This document shows, piece after piece, positions 20,611 to 30,290 of a stretch of DNA of 64,000 nt. The position numbers and the translations under genes are program-made. The notes under the pieces are model-generated. The model was not told the DNA's origin. It saw only the letters and a program-made list of their open reading frames with translations, and did no database searches. The stretch's first letter is position 1. The number at the start of each line of letters is the position of its first letter. Source of the stretch: Methanotorris igneus Kol 5 (GTDB lineage: Archaea; AGJL01; Methanococci; Methanococcales; Methanococcaceae); assembly GCF_000214415.1 (NCBI RefSeq), contig NC_015562.1, positions 1,775,130 to 1,839,129 on the forward strand, read 5' to 3'.

Positions 20611-21648
20611 TTATTTTCTATAGACGTGGATGTACCTTGTCAATTGGCTGTGGACATAGACATCATAAATCTCCCTCAAATCCATATCAATGTCTATTTT
20701 CCTTGGTGCTGCAAAAACTAAATAACCCCCTTCTTTAAGTATGTCTTTGAATTCCTTTAGGTAATTTTCAACATCCCCCTTTCTTGATGTTGAGATACCA
20801 TAAGGAGGGTCTGTTATTATCGCATCAACCTCATCTATCCCCAATTTTTCCAAAAACTTTTTTACATCCTTTGCGTCCCATTTTTCCACAGCAATTACTT
20901 TATCTGTCAAATTGTAGGATTCAAGATTTATTAGGGTTCCTGAAGCCATTCTCCAATCTATATCACTCCCTATCAACCTACAACCCATCAAACCTGCTTC
21001 AATTAAAAATCCACCAGTCCCACAAAATGGATCCAAAACAATATCATTTTCCTTAACTCTCGCCAAATTTACCATTGCCCTTGCTAATTTAGGTAATATA
21101 CAACCCGGATGGAAGTATTTTCTTAAATGTGGTCTATTTTTTTGGAAGTATTCTCTATCTCTCTGCTCAATTAATATGCCCACAAAGATCTTCCCATCTA
21201 AAATAACAACCCTAACGAGCTTATCTGGCTTACTCAAGTTTACCTTTGCGTTAGTTTTGGTTTTTATAATGTGTCCAATTTTCCTCTCTATGTCCATGGA
21301 ATTTATGGCATCAGTTTTATACAACTTCAAAACCCTCACTGCAAAAGTATCTTTTTCGTCTATTGGTAATTCGTTGTTGTTTGCAAAATTTTCAAATTCC
21401 TTTACAAAGTTTTCTATGTTATCTTCATTAAATTCTCCAATATCATACTCAAAAAGGCATAAATGTCCCTCGTTTATGTAACCTCCTCTCTTAACAATTT
21501 TTCTTATTAACTCTTCATCTCCATCAGCAACAACATACCTATCGAATCTCTCTACTCTACCCTTACAATTAAAAATTTCAAATAATGCCTTTAATTCACC
21601 ATAAGGTAGTTCTTTATGCTCCCCACTTAAAACATATCCTGCTTTCAT
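20611..21648 (-). CDS. tRNA (guanine-10-N2) methyltransferase
   Basis: The 345-residue protein has an N-terminal THUMP-type RNA-binding region (about 1-160) and a C-terminal Rossmann methyltransferase with DPFCGTGGFLIEAGLMG (SAM motif I), GSDIDWRM and the amino-methylation motif TDPPYG (IITDPPYGIS). This is the Trm11/TrmG10 family that makes m2G10 and m22G10 in archaeal tRNA. It uses the start MKAGYVLSGEHKELP after GGTGAGG. It is divergent from tsr3 with 85 bp between them, and both modify RNA. Confidence 0.9.
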   Translation of the reverse strand: MKAGYVLSGEHKELPYGELKALFEIFNCKGRVERFDRYVVADGDEELIRKIVKRGGYINEGHLCLFEYDIGEFNEDNIENFVKEFENFANNNELPIDEKDTFAVRVLKLYKTDAINSMDIERKIGHIIKTKTNAKVNLSKPDKLVRVVILDGKIFVGILIEQRDREYFQKNRPHLRKYFHPGCILPKLARAMVNLARVKENDIVLDPFCGTGGFLIEAGLMGCRLIGSDIDWRMASGTLINLESYNLTDKVIAVEKWDAKDVKKFLEKLGIDEVDAIITDPPYGISTSRKGDVENYLKEFKDILKEGGYLVFAAPRKIDIDMDLREIYDVYVHSQLTRYIHVYRK

Positions 21649-21733
21649 AACCTCACCAACAGTAAATTTTAAATAAATCTTTAATAAAATATCATTCGAG
21701 CTACCTATTTAATTTTATTTATAACGTGGTGTT

Positions 21734-22249
21734 ATGGTGAAACTCTACATCTACCATGCAAACCAATGCAACCCCAAAAAATGTACAGCATTAAAAATGG
21801 GCAAGTTAGGGAAGGCAATAATACTAAAAAACCCCTACAAAATACCAAAAAACTCTATACTATTAAATCCCTACGCTGAAAAATCTGTTTCTGTGGAAGA
21901 TAGGCCAATTATTGAAAAATATGGAGTGACTGCATTGGATTGCTCATGGAAAGAAGCAGAAAAAATATTTAAAAAAGTTAGCACAAAAAATCAAAGGTCT
22001 TTGCCTTTTTTAATTGCTGCGAACCCAATAAACTATGGAAAACCATGCCAACTTTCAACACTTGAGGCATTCGTTGCCACCTTATACATCGCAAACTATA
22101 AAAATGATGCCCTCTCTTTATTAAATGGTTTCAAATGGGCAGAAACATTTATAAAGATTAACGAAGAATTACTTGAAAGATATGCCAATGCTAAAAATTC
22201 CAAAGAAATCGTTGACATTCAAAATGAATATTTATCCAAATTTTTATAA
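21734..22249 (+). CDS. tsr3: 16S rRNA aminocarboxypropyltransferase Tsr3
   Basis: The 171-residue protein starts MVKLYIYHANQCNPKKCTALKMG and contains LDCSWKEAEKIF, LPFLIAANPINYGKPCQLSTLEAF, hallmarks of the DUF367/Tsr3 family (SPOUT-like fold). Tsr3 transfers the aminocarboxypropyl group of SAM to an rRNA uridine near helix 31. The ribosomal protein L40e gene follows after 36 bp on the same strand, consistent with a ribosome-related transcript. Confidence 0.9.
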   Translation: MVKLYIYHANQCNPKKCTALKMGKLGKAIILKNPYKIPKNSILLNPYAEKSVSVEDRPIIEKYGVTALDCSWKEAEKIFKKVSTKNQRSLPFLIAANPINYGKPCQLSTLEAFVATLYIANYKNDALSLLNGFKWAETFIKINEELLERYANAKNSKEIVDIQNEYLSKFL

Positions 22250-22285
22250 TAAAAAAATAATTTAAAGCATAATTAAGGTGATTGT

Positions 22286-22429
22286 ATGGCATTCGAAGAA
22301 GCAGTAAAAAGAATATTCATGAAAAAAATCTGCATGAGATGTAACGCAAGAAATCCATGGAAAGCAACAAAATGCAGAAAATGCGGTTACAAAGGTTTAA
22401 GACCTAAGGCAAAAGAACCAAGAGGATAA
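22286..22429 (+). CDS. rpl40e: Ribosomal protein L40e
   Basis: This 47-residue zinc-ribbon protein starts at ATG 22286 after AAGGTGATT. It reads [19 protein letters not shown] and continues with a CxxC-x10-CxxC metal site (CMRC and CRKC) and a basic tail ending PKAKEPRG, matching archaeal L40e over full length. It lies just behind tsr3, in the order also seen in M. jannaschii. It is too short for many gene finders. Confidence 0.93.
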   Translation: MAFEEAVKRIFMKKICMRCNARNPWKATKCRKCGYKGLRPKAKEPRG

Positions 22430-22469
22430 ATTAGTTGCTTTTTTGTTTTATTTTTCTTTTATTTATTCT

Positions 22470-23369
22470 TTAGATAAAAGACATCTTTCCATCTTTTTTA
22501 ATAAATTTTCTTCCCTCTTCTACTTTAAATTTTAATTCTTTTCCAAGAGCATTATCCACCAACAATTTAGCGAGAGATGGGTTTGTTTTTAGTCCATAAA
22601 TTGATGTTGTTATCCTTGGATTTATTTCGATAATATATATCTCATCCCCAACAATCACATCAACTCCAATATAACCTTTTAGCCCATCAATCTGCTCAAC
22701 TGCTTTTATGCACTCCCTAAATATCTCCTCTTTTAATGGATGGGATATGTTGATTTCTCCACCACAGTATCCATTGGCGTTTATATATTGTTTATTTAAC
22801 GAGAGTGGATATATTTCATCCCCAACTATTAAACTGACGGAATAGGGTTCTCCTTCCACAAACTCCTGGACAATGTAATTTTCATCATAGATAAAATGCT
22901 CTCCTCCACAACCGTCTATTTTTTTGATAACATACTTTTTCAATGGCATTGTTTTTGGGGTGTTTACAACGTCTTTTATTGATTTGTAAGTTAGATATTT
23001 GTCCCCTGCTATTTTTATGGCATCACTTGAAGAACCCAAATTTAAAACTCCACTATCTTCAACAATTTTTGTTAAATTGTATAGTATGCCATCATCCTCT
23101 GGAGCAATAATCAAAGCCATGTCTGATAACTTTAAAATATCCTCAATCTTTTCTGTCAAATCATCGCCTTCTTTTATAGTGTTAATGTGAAGATTTCTCT
23201 TTTTTTTATAATCTTCATAAAATCTCCCATCGATTAATGTAATTACATCATCAAATTCCAAAAATTGGTTTAGTAAAGTGTCGAACATTGCTTTTCCTTC
23301 GCATAGTATGTCCTTTGGTATTCCCTCTATGGCACCTCCTCCAACTGCAAATTCATACAAGAATATCAT
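22470..23369 (-). CDS. mfnD: Tyramine-glutamate ligase (methanofuran biosynthesis)
   Basis: The ATG at 23369 follows AGGGGAT and overlaps the upstream gene's stop codon; the product (about 299 residues) begins MIFLYEFAVGGGAIEGIP. It is an ATP-grasp protein: SSDAIKIAGDKYLTYK, QEFVEGEPYSVSLI and the metal-binding end YIIEINPRITTS. The N-terminal EFAVGGG is typical of MfnD, which joins glutamate to tyramine in methanofuran synthesis. Neighbouring gene order resembles MJ0815/MJ0816. Confidence is high for ATP-grasp and good for MfnD. Confidence 0.84.
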   Translation of the reverse strand: MIFLYEFAVGGGAIEGIPKDILCEGKAMFDTLLNQFLEFDDVITLIDGRFYEDYKKKRNLHINTIKEGDDLTEKIEDILKLSDMALIIAPEDDGILYNLTKIVEDSGVLNLGSSSDAIKIAGDKYLTYKSIKDVVNTPKTMPLKKYVIKKIDGCGGEHFIYDENYIVQEFVEGEPYSVSLIVGDEIYPLSLNKQYINANGYCGGEINISHPLKEEIFRECIKAVEQIDGLKGYIGVDVIVGDEIYIIEINPRITTSIYGLKTNPSLAKLLVDNALGKELKFKVEEGRKFIKKDGKMSFI

Positions 23370-23370
23370 A

Positions 23371-24291
23371 CTATCCCCTAACAACTTTCAATATCTCCTC
23401 TGTAGCTTCTGTGGGCTCTTTTAATCCATTATAAACATCAGATACAATCTCATCAATTATTTTTATTTTGTTAGAATTTTTTGATTTGTAAGATTGTATC
23501 AGTAATGGGCAGAAATCAAGATAGTTGTCCTTTTTTAACCTTATTGGGAACATTTTCAAAAAATTGATGAAATAAATGTCGTCTTCTATTTTATAATCTC
23601 CGTCAAGGCATGTTAAGAAAACATACTTTATATTACAGAGTTTTGCCTTTTCTTTGATGATATCTTTTATAAATCCACATGGATAGTTGTCTATTAGATT
23701 TAGAGTCTTTTCTCTGCTAAGTTTTTCTTTTATGTATTCATGTTTTATATTCTTAGATTTTATGAATTCTTCAATTTTTTGCTTTGTTTTTGGTGGCAAT
23801 ACAACACCACCACCATCATACGTTATGGCATGGACATCATAAACTTTATTTAATATGTCCAAAATAGCCAAATCATGTTTGCACTGAACTAAAACCATCA
23901 CTTTTTCTTTTTTTAATGGGATTTCATTTTTTATTAAATAATGTACAACATCCTTTAAAAATTCCAAGTTGTTGTTTTCAAAAAATCTTAACCTTTCCTC
24001 TAATCTCTTTTTATAAACAAGAACATCTGTATAATCCTCAACCGTTATGCTGTCAAATCTATCTTTTAACTCCTCTCTTAACTTACCAACCACCCACCCA
24101 CCTGGGCCTATGATTGTTGACTTATCAGAACGGGTTAGTGTGTAAATAATGAGGGATGTTTTACCATTTTCTTTTTTAACTTCAACATCAACGATTTCAA
24201 GAGGCACATCCTCTAAATTTAGATCTCTCCTTATTTCTTTTATTTTTTTGTGTAACTCGTTGATTATCTCTTTTTTGTTCTGATGATTCAT
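23371..24291 (-). CDS. KH-domain protein of unknown function upstream of mfnD
   Basis: The 306-residue protein starts MNHQNKKEIINELHKKIKEIRRDL after GGGATAAGT. Near residues 70-100 it shows KSTIIGPGGWVVGKLREELKD, a KH-like nucleic-acid-binding GxxG motif, then VMVLVQCKHDLAILDIL, which looks like the first strand of an HUP-type or alpha/beta domain, and cysteines in YPCGFIKDI, KLCNIKYVFLTC and DFCPLL. I do not assign a reaction. Its stop overlaps the mfnD start, so they are co-transcribed. Confidence 0.72.
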   Translation of the reverse strand: MNHQNKKEIINELHKKIKEIRRDLNLEDVPLEIVDVEVKKENGKTSLIIYTLTRSDKSTIIGPGGWVVGKLREELKDRFDSITVEDYTDVLVYKKRLEERLRFFENNNLEFLKDVVHYLIKNEIPLKKEKVMVLVQCKHDLAILDILNKVYDVHAITYDGGGVVLPPKTKQKIEEFIKSKNIKHEYIKEKLSREKTLNLIDNYPCGFIKDIIKEKAKLCNIKYVFLTCLDGDYKIEDDIYFINFLKMFPIRLKKDNYLDFCPLLIQSYKSKNSNKIKIIDEIVSDVYNGLKEPTEATEEILKVVRG

Positions 24292-24422
24292 ACTTATCCC
24301 TAAAAATTTTGTTGATTTGAAAAGAAAAAATAAAATTAGGATAACAATGAATTAAGAAATTAAAAAGGTAAAAATAGATTTATGAAAATTACACGTAATT
24401 TTTTGTTTTTATAAATTTATTT

Positions 24423-25034
24423 TTAGTTTTGTCTTGCTATTATACTCTCTCCTGCATAGACCTTATCTCCTTTTTTAACCGTTATGTTGTAGGTTTTTGG
24501 GATTATCACTGCTGTTTGTGAACCAAGTTTTATCATTCCTATTCTCTCCCCTATTTGCACATAATCCCCTTCTTTAACATTGCAGACAGTTCTCCTTGCC
24601 ATCGTTCCCGCAATTTGGACAACACCGATGTATGTATTATTGTTTTTTATTATTATGATGTTCCTTTCATTTTTGGTTATAACTCCTTCGCCAAATGCGG
24701 GGTATAACGCTCCATCAAAGTGCTTAACATAAACAACCTTTCCACTTATTGGTGCTCTGTTCACATGCACGTCAAAAGGCGACATGAAAATTCCAATTAC
24801 ATAAGAGCCGTTTGGATAGTATTTTTGAATATCCTTTAAAATGTATGAGTTCCCATCCTTATAAACCTCTGGAACGCCGTTGTATGATTTTATATACAAT
24901 ACAGTGCCATCTGCTGGAGAGACGATGATGCCTTTTTCATTTGGGATTGTTCTTTCAGGGTCTCTGTAGAAATAAACAGTAAACAACAATAACGAACAAA
25001 CACCAACAGCAATAAATTTATGATATCGCTTCAT
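24423..25034 (-). CDS. asd: Archaetidylserine/phosphatidylserine decarboxylase
   Basis: This 203-residue protein has one N-terminal membrane segment (KFIAVGVCSLLLFTVYFY, about 6-23), then FRDPERTIPNEKGIIVSPADG and FMSPFDVHVNRAPISG, which are family motifs including the conserved histidine. The self-cleavage site LGSQTAV (Gly-Ser) near residue 170 would create the pyruvoyl group. It is the short archaeal/proteobacterial type without long linker. It forms archaetidylethanolamine from archaetidylserine at the membrane. The start ATG follows GGTGGGAT. Confidence 0.9.
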   Translation of the reverse strand: MKRYHKFIAVGVCSLLLFTVYFYRDPERTIPNEKGIIVSPADGTVLYIKSYNGVPEVYKDGNSYILKDIQKYYPNGSYVIGIFMSPFDVHVNRAPISGKVVYVKHFDGALYPAFGEGVITKNERNIIIIKNNNTYIGVVQIAGTMARRTVCNVKEGDYVQIGERIGMIKLGSQTAVIIPKTYNITVKKGDKVYAGESIIARQN

Positions 25035-25127
25035 TTTTATCCCACCAAATTAACTAAATGTTTATAATGCTTTTGCACTAAAATTTATTGCATTTCAAAC
25101 TAATATGATTTTTGGTTTAAATCTTTT

Positions 25128-25271
25128 ATAGTCGTCTGCGGAATTCTCTGCATTCAACCACAATAAAAAGGATTTTTGGCAAACTTTCAGTTTTGCCAAA
25201 TTAATTTTTAAATAAGCACAATACCTTAAATTTTATTAGGTTTTTAACAATTTTATAACGCAAACAACTAT
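25128..25271. repeat. TIR element, family A/B mixed ends
   Basis: The left end is ATAGTCGTCTGCGGAATT (family A) and the right end CGCAAACAACTAT resembles family B. Inside is one degenerate hairpin (GGCAAA-CTTTCAG-TTTTGCC) with a one-base deletion compared with the intact copy at 41406-41427. The stretch AATTCTCTGCATTCAACC recurs inverted in the degenerate element at 39117-39209. The element ends 14 bp from the stop of the adjacent ATPase gene. Confidence 0.68.
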
Positions 25272-25284
25272 AATTTCATTAATT

Positions 25285-26355
25285 TCATTCAATTACTTTT
25301 TTAATAGCATTCCATGTTAAAAATGATTGGGGTTTTATAGTTCTATTTGTTGGATTTAAAAATAAAATGTTCTTTGTAATCAATAACTCTCTAACATTTT
25401 TCTTTATCTTTCTGTCGTCTATTATGTAGTTATCTTTAAATAATTTTAGAGCATTTATTAAAAAATTATGAACTTCCTTGTCATTTTCTTCTATTTCTTC
25501 TAAAAAGTAGGATAATTTAGATATTTCACCATTTAACATTTCATTTAATATATTGTTTAGGGTTTTATGTTTTAAATTTTCGATGACATAGATTATATCA
25601 ACTGGTTTTCCCCCAACATAAGAATAGATTAGTTCTTTTTCTTCTTTTGTTAATTTTCTTTTTAAAATATCTTCTGACAAAAAATCCATAAATTTTAAGG
25701 CGGTTTCTTTATCAAAATCATCCACTAATAAATATTTTGCTCTCCCTCCCAATTCTCCAGTATTATAAACATATTCAGCAAATAAAGAATCAGAAGTTAA
25801 ACAAAATACATGGCATAGATGTTGTTCTTTTGTTAAGGAAACTAAAAACTGAAACAAACTTTTTAACAAAGGTCTCTTTCCATTTAAGGTTAATTCCTTA
25901 ATCATTTGGAGTTCATCAAAAATTAAGATTGGTATTTTTCCTTTTTTATTTAGCTCTGCAAATAAATATTCAATATATTGGTAAATGTCCCCCGATTTTT
26001 CTTTCTTCTCAAAAAAATTTTTCGGCATTCCTAAATAGTAATTTGTGACTGTCTCTGAACTCTTTGATAATAAATCAGACAAAGATTTAGCATATTCCCT
26101 AAAATCTTCTATTTTTGATTTTTCATCAACTTCAAAAAGACACTCAATAAAATTATCAACATTAATAATAGCTCTCCTCCTAAAATTTATATAAAATGGA
26201 ATATATCTTTTATCTAATTTTTTTGTTATAATGTGGTTTATTAATGTAGTTTTTCCAGAATTTATTGGGCCAAAAATAAAATAGATGAAATTTGGTTCAC
26301 TTTCTAAAATGTTTAAAATTTCTTTTATTTTTTTCTCTCTGTTAAAAAATTCCAC
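25285..26355 (-). CDS. Archaeal AAA ATPase (PF01637-type)
   Basis: The 356-residue protein carries a Walker [10 protein letters not shown] (about 30-38), Walker B ILIFDELQ and a sensor region HVFCLTSDS, followed by a winged-helix-like C-terminus ([13 protein letters not shown]). It begins with a GTG after AGGTGG, reading [14 protein letters not shown]. The gene at 39707 is a close paralogue, alike along the whole length. This STAND-related family is expanded in methanococci and no partner is known. A family A/B repeat lies next to its 3' end. Confidence 0.85.
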   Translation of the reverse strand: MEFFNREKKIKEILNILESEPNFIYFIFGPINSGKTTLINHIITKKLDKRYIPFYINFRRRAIINVDNFIECLFEVDEKSKIEDFREYAKSLSDLLSKSSETVTNYYLGMPKNFFEKKEKSGDIYQYIEYLFAELNKKGKIPILIFDELQMIKELTLNGKRPLLKSLFQFLVSLTKEQHLCHVFCLTSDSLFAEYVYNTGELGGRAKYLLVDDFDKETALKFMDFLSEDILKRKLTKEEKELIYSYVGGKPVDIIYVIENLKHKTLNNILNEMLNGEISKLSYFLEEIEENDKEVHNFLINALKLFKDNYIIDDRKIKKNVRELLITKNILFLNPTNRTIKPQSFLTWNAIKKVIE

Positions 26356-26437
26356 TTAAAACCACCTTTTTAAATTTTTATATATAAATTTATGGATTAA
26401 GATTTCTAAATAAAAAAAAGAAAAAATGTTTAGGGAA

Positions 26438-28012
26438 TTAGAATTCTTTGATTAACTCTAAAGCAGCTTCTCTTGTCTTGTTTCTGTCTCCACCTGCTAC
26501 AACTAAAACATCGTGTCCGTTTGCAACGCCTTCAACAACTTGCAATGTTGCTGGACTGTCATTGGTAATGTTTACTTTACCCATATCTACTAACTCTTTT
26601 GTTAATTTGTTTGCAACTGGACCTCCAACTAAGATTAAGTTTTTCTCTGCTGTGTCTAATGATACTTCTGTATCTAATTTTGCGATTGGTGCTGTTACTG
26701 GAACTGCTTGCTGTGCATCTGCTTTTATGTCTTTTAATTTAATATCTGCATTGAATATTGATACACTTTGTCCAACAGATAACTCTTCTTCTTTTGAGAG
26801 TTCTGCGCCTATTCTAAGTTCTGGGTTTTCCTCTTTTGCTGTTGTTCTTTTCAAGTATAATCCTGGGTATGGTTTAATGTCAAATGTATCATCTTTATCT
26901 TCCAATACATCGGATTTTACACCGTCATCGTTTGTATATACTAATGCAATACCTGCAACTGTATCATCTACATCTCCTTTTTGGAATGTACTATCATTTT
27001 TAACCCATCTAATTTCCCACTTGTCCATATACTCTTCTCCAGCTTCCAATTCCATTAAATCTTTCACAACAATAACTTCTGCATATCCTTTTGTTTCACC
27101 AATATTCTTTAAACCTTTGAATCCTAAAACTGCAACTTTATTGTCGTCGGTTATTAAATCATCAGGGTTTGATTCGTTTAACTTTAACCTATCTTCTTTA
27201 ATTACCTTACCATCTTTTAATATTTGTATCTCTGCTTCAAGTGGGGTTGAACTATACATTGCTGCAACTTTTACTTCGTAACCGTCACCAATAGCAACAG
27301 ATTCTCCTTCGGAAATAATTCCTGAATATGCAAGATCTCCTAATATTATTTTTTTGTCATCATATTTTACATATACTTTTTCTGAACCTAAGAATGGCAA
27401 CCTAACTCCTGGTTTTAATACTTTTAAACTATTACCATTATCGTCAGTTAATACAGATAAGTATGCGAGTTTTCCTTTTGGTATACTGGTTTCATTTGTT
27501 GTTAAGTTTGCAGTTACATTGGCATATATTTCTTCTACAGCATCATAATCTTTGTATCCATAGTATTCTTCTGGCATTGCATTTTTAATTTTCATCAATA
27601 CATTTAATTCTTTTTTAAAATTAGGATTTACGGTTTCTCCATCCACTTTACTTAATGCATTATCTTTGTCAGGTGTTGCCAATATTACATTAGATCCATT
27701 AACTAAATCGTATGTTTCAGTTTCTTGTGAAACTTTTGCATTTATTACAGCTTTTCCATCTTCAACAGCTCCTGTTTTGTAGCACATTGAACCTATTTTT
27801 GCTGCAATGTCTGCTGCTGAGACAACGTCCATTGTTGCAGCTCCTGAACCAACTACAATTTCTACGTTTGGTTGTCCGTCTTTAACAGCATTTTTCATAA
27901 ATCCTGCAACATCTCCTATTGTGGTTGCTGCCATTACACCGCTTGCTAATGCTGATGCAACCATTGCCCCTCCAACTGCAATAGCACCAATTTTCTTTAA
28001 TGACATAGCCAT
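26438..28012 (-). CDS. slmA: S-layer protein
   Basis: The 524-residue protein has a signal peptide (MAMSLKKIGAIAVGGAMVAS, cleavage likely after about residue 28, VMA-ATT). The mature part is acidic and rich in beta-strand and Val/Thr/Gly, with the conserved start TTIGDVAGFMKNAV and a C-terminal GHDVLVVAGGDRNKTREAALE motif of methanococcal S-layer proteins. It forms the cell wall lattice outside the membrane. Length is slightly below that of M. jannaschii MJ0822. It uses a GGTGATAAAG ribosome site and a TATA box upstream, and reads away from the acylphosphatase pair. Confidence 0.92.
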   Translation of the reverse strand: MAMSLKKIGAIAVGGAMVASALASGVMAATTIGDVAGFMKNAVKDGQPNVEIVVGSGAATMDVVSAADIAAKIGSMCYKTGAVEDGKAVINAKVSQETETYDLVNGSNVILATPDKDNALSKVDGETVNPNFKKELNVLMKIKNAMPEEYYGYKDYDAVEEIYANVTANLTTNETSIPKGKLAYLSVLTDDNGNSLKVLKPGVRLPFLGSEKVYVKYDDKKIILGDLAYSGIISEGESVAIGDGYEVKVAAMYSSTPLEAEIQILKDGKVIKEDRLKLNESNPDDLITDDNKVAVLGFKGLKNIGETKGYAEVIVVKDLMELEAGEEYMDKWEIRWVKNDSTFQKGDVDDTVAGIALVYTNDDGVKSDVLEDKDDTFDIKPYPGLYLKRTTAKEENPELRIGAELSKEEELSVGQSVSIFNADIKLKDIKADAQQAVPVTAPIAKLDTEVSLDTAEKNLILVGGPVANKLTKELVDMGKVNITNDSPATLQVVEGVANGHDVLVVAGGDRNKTREAALELIKEF

Positions 28013-28078
28013 ACTTTATCACCTATTGGTTTTTGTTTTTAGGTTTTAGGTATTGACGATAATACATACTACACTAGT

Positions 28079-28090
28079 GGTATATAAATC
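28079..28090 (-). promoter_or_regulatory. TATA box of slmA
   Basis: On the minus strand GATTTATATACC lies about 70 bp before the S-layer start codon. It is the only good TATA match in the 28013-28329 gap and fits a highly expressed gene with a leader of about 40 bases. No other feature is seen in this gap. Confidence 0.65.
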
Positions 28091-28329
28091 TTACCATCTG
28101 AAACAGTTGTAACAATAGTTTCACACAATGAAAATATTTATTTCAGATTATTTTTTTGATTTGTTGGATTTAAATTGGTCAAATTTAAAATAAAAAGGTT
28201 GCAAAAATTTGCAACTTTTTTAGAGGATGAAAAAGTTATTTTGATAAATTTGAATATTTGAAAATAATATTAAAAAATTATAAAAACAATTTGGTATAAA
28301 TTTAAATACAAAAATGGTATGGTGGAATG

Positions 28330-28809
28330 ATGACATCCACATACGAATTAATCATTTATGGTAAAGTTCAACACGTGGGTTTTAGGGATAGGATTGAGAA
28401 TTTAGGGCATGCATTGGGAATCGATGGGGTTATCTACAACCACAAAGATGGAACAGTAAGAATTTTAGTAAATTTTGATGATGAGGAAATTAAGGAAATG
28501 TTTAAAAAGAATATAAAACTGTTAGAAAAAAAGGATAAACTTATAACTATTGAAAAAATTGAAGAGAGAGAGCTAAAAACATACATTGAATTCCCAGAGG
28601 GCATTAATAGAATCTCTGCTGATGATTTAACTGAGTTAAATAAAAAGTTAGATGAAGGGGTTAGATATATCAAATTAATTTTTGGAGAGTTAAAGAACAT
28701 CAACAAAAAACTTGATGTTTTATTTGAGATAAAAAATACGCAATTAGAAATGGTAGAAATGTTAAAACAAATAAACAATACATTAGAAAAAATTGAGAAA
28801 AAACTTTAA
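28330..28809 (+). CDS. Acylphosphatase-domain protein 1
   Basis: The ATG at 28330 (spaced correctly from GGTGG) gives [20 protein letters not shown], an acylphosphatase domain (about 1-95). The catalytic arginine (GFRD) and asparagine (YNHKDGTV) are present, though the usual GxVQGVGFR is GKVQHVGFR. Residues 96-159 ([23 protein letters not shown]...) form a predicted coiled coil. The next gene is a tandem paralogue; both precede cooC. It may hydrolyse acyl phosphates or act as a binding domain; the coiled coil suggests oligomerisation. Confidence 0.83.
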   Translation: MTSTYELIIYGKVQHVGFRDRIENLGHALGIDGVIYNHKDGTVRILVNFDDEEIKEMFKKNIKLLEKKDKLITIEKIEERELKTYIEFPEGINRISADDLTELNKKLDEGVRYIKLIFGELKNINKKLDVLFEIKNTQLEMVEMLKQINNTLEKIEKKL

Positions 28810-28820
28810 TTGGGAACATT

Positions 28821-29438
28821 ATGTCAACCACTTATGAATTAATTATTTATGGTAAAGTTCAACACGTGGGTTTTAGGGATAAAATCGAAAATATAGGGAA
28901 AATTTTAGGGATTGACGGAATTATCTATAATTACAAAGATGGGACTGTAAGGATTTTGGTCAATTTTGATTCGGAAAGAAAAAAGAAACTTTTTAAAGAG
29001 TTGATAAAAGAACTTGAGGAAGTTGATAACTTAATAAAAATTGAAAAGATTGAAGAAAAAGAATTAAACACCTTTATCGAATTCCCAGAAGAGATTAATA
29101 GGATTTCAGCAGATGATTTGTTGGAGTTAAATAAAAAGTTAGATGAAGGTGTCAAATACATTAAATTAATCTTTGGTTCTTTAGAAAAATTAAATGTTAA
29201 AATTGACAAACAAACCGAAATTTTAGAAAAACTAAATACCAAAGTGGATAGACAGACAGAGATATTGGAAAAACTAAATGTCAAAATGGATAAGCAAACA
29301 GAAATTTTAAACAATCAAACAAAGATATTAGAAAATCTAACTGAAAAAATAGACAAACAAACTGAACTGCTCACAGAATCTTTAAATAGATTAAAAGAAG
29401 AAATGAAAGAGATTAAAGAAATACTTAAACAAAACTAA
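28821..29438 (+). CDS. Acylphosphatase-domain protein 2 with coiled-coil repeats
   Basis: The 205-residue protein is a paralogue of the preceding gene with the same acylphosphatase N-terminus ([19 protein letters not shown], catalytic Arg and Asn retained). Its C-terminus is extended by tandem 14-residue units of the type [14 protein letters not shown] (about 121-190), encoded by 42-bp repeats at 29181-29306 and degenerate further on. The heptad pattern predicts a long coiled coil. It lies 12 bp after its paralogue and 22 bp before cooC. Confidence 0.83.
   Translation: MSTTYELIIYGKVQHVGFRDKIENIGKILGIDGIIYNYKDGTVRILVNFDSERKKKLFKELIKELEEVDNLIKIEKIEEKELNTFIEFPEEINRISADDLLELNKKLDEGVKYIKLIFGSLEKLNVKIDKQTEILEKLNTKVDRQTEILEKLNVKMDKQTEILNNQTKILENLTEKIDKQTELLTESLNRLKEEMKEIKEILKQN
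29181..29306 (+). repeat. Three 42-bp in-frame tandem repeats
   Basis: Units at 29181-29222, 29223-29264 and 29265-29306 each encode LEKLN-x-K-x-D-x-QTEI. A fourth, shortened unit follows with [23 protein letters not shown] identity between units is roughly three quarters, so the array is an older internal duplication. Confidence 0.7.
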
Positions 29439-29460
29439 TTATTTAAAAGTTGTGATAATC

Positions 29461-30240
29461 ATGAAAATTGCAATAACAGGTAAAGGTGGGGTAGGAAAAA
29501 CGTTCATTTCATCAGTTTTAGCAAGATTATTTGAAAAAAGTGGTTATAAAGTTATAGCGGTTGATGCAGACCCAAATACAACATTAGCATGTGCTTTAGG
29601 AATAGATGAAGAGATAACTCCAATCTCCAAAATGAACGATTTGATTGAGGAGAGAACTGGGGCTAAACCAAACAGTTATGGAGCAGTATTTAAATTAAAC
29701 CCAAAAGTGGATGATATTGTTGATAAATTTGCATATAAAAAAGGAAATATTTACTTGCTGGTTATGGGGACAGTAGAGAAGGGAGGCAGTGGTTGTGTTT
29801 GTCCTGCTTCAGTTTTGTTGAGGAGGCTGTTGCAACATTTAATTTTAAAGAGGGATGAAGTAGTTATATTAGACATGGAGGCAGGAATAGAGCATTTAGG
29901 TAGGAAAACTACTGAAAATGTTGATTTAATGATAGTGGTTATTGAACCATCAAAAAAATCCCTTTTAACAGCAAAGAGGATAAAGAAACTTGCAAATGAT
30001 ATTGGAGTAAATAACTTGGCAGTTATTGTTAATAAAATAAGAAATATTGAAGATAAAGAACTGATTAAAAACCTCATTGAAAGAGAAGTGGGTTTGCCAG
30101 TTATTGGCTTTATTCCTTATGATGAAGAAGTTTTAAAGAGTGATTTTCTTGGGAAACCAGTTGATTTAAATTCAAAATCTGCAAAAGAAGTTGAAAAGAT
30201 ATTTAACTACATATTAAAACTAAAACAAAATCAAAATTAG
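29461..30240 (+). CDS. cooC: CooC-type nickel-insertion ATPase
   Basis: ATG 29461 gives 259 residues starting MKIAITGKGGVGKTFISSVL, with a deviant Walker A (GKGGVGKT), the switch DADPNTT and the cysteine pair GSGCVCPAS (about residues 110-115) that binds nickel in CooC dimers. Family members load nickel into CO dehydrogenase. No cdh genes are in the window, so its target is encoded elsewhere. An earlier GTG at 29452 is less likely because it overlaps the ribosome site. The gene order slmA-cooC-moaA-FKBP matches M. jannaschii. Confidence 0.9.
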   Translation: MKIAITGKGGVGKTFISSVLARLFEKSGYKVIAVDADPNTTLACALGIDEEITPISKMNDLIEERTGAKPNSYGAVFKLNPKVDDIVDKFAYKKGNIYLLVMGTVEKGGSGCVCPASVLLRRLLQHLILKRDEVVILDMEAGIEHLGRKTTENVDLMIVVIEPSKKSLLTAKRIKKLANDIGVNNLAVIVNKIRNIEDKELIKNLIEREVGLPVIGFIPYDEEVLKSDFLGKPVDLNSKSAKEVEKIFNYILKLKQNQN

Positions 30241-30290
30241 TAGTTTTTAACTCATTCCAAAATCTTTAAGAAGGTTTCATCTAAACAAGT

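Noticed and set aside
26448-27281. A long 277-codon plus-strand frame opposite the S-layer gene
   Set aside because: It is exactly antisense to slmA and arises from the strong codon bias of that gene; no ribosome site or domain is present.
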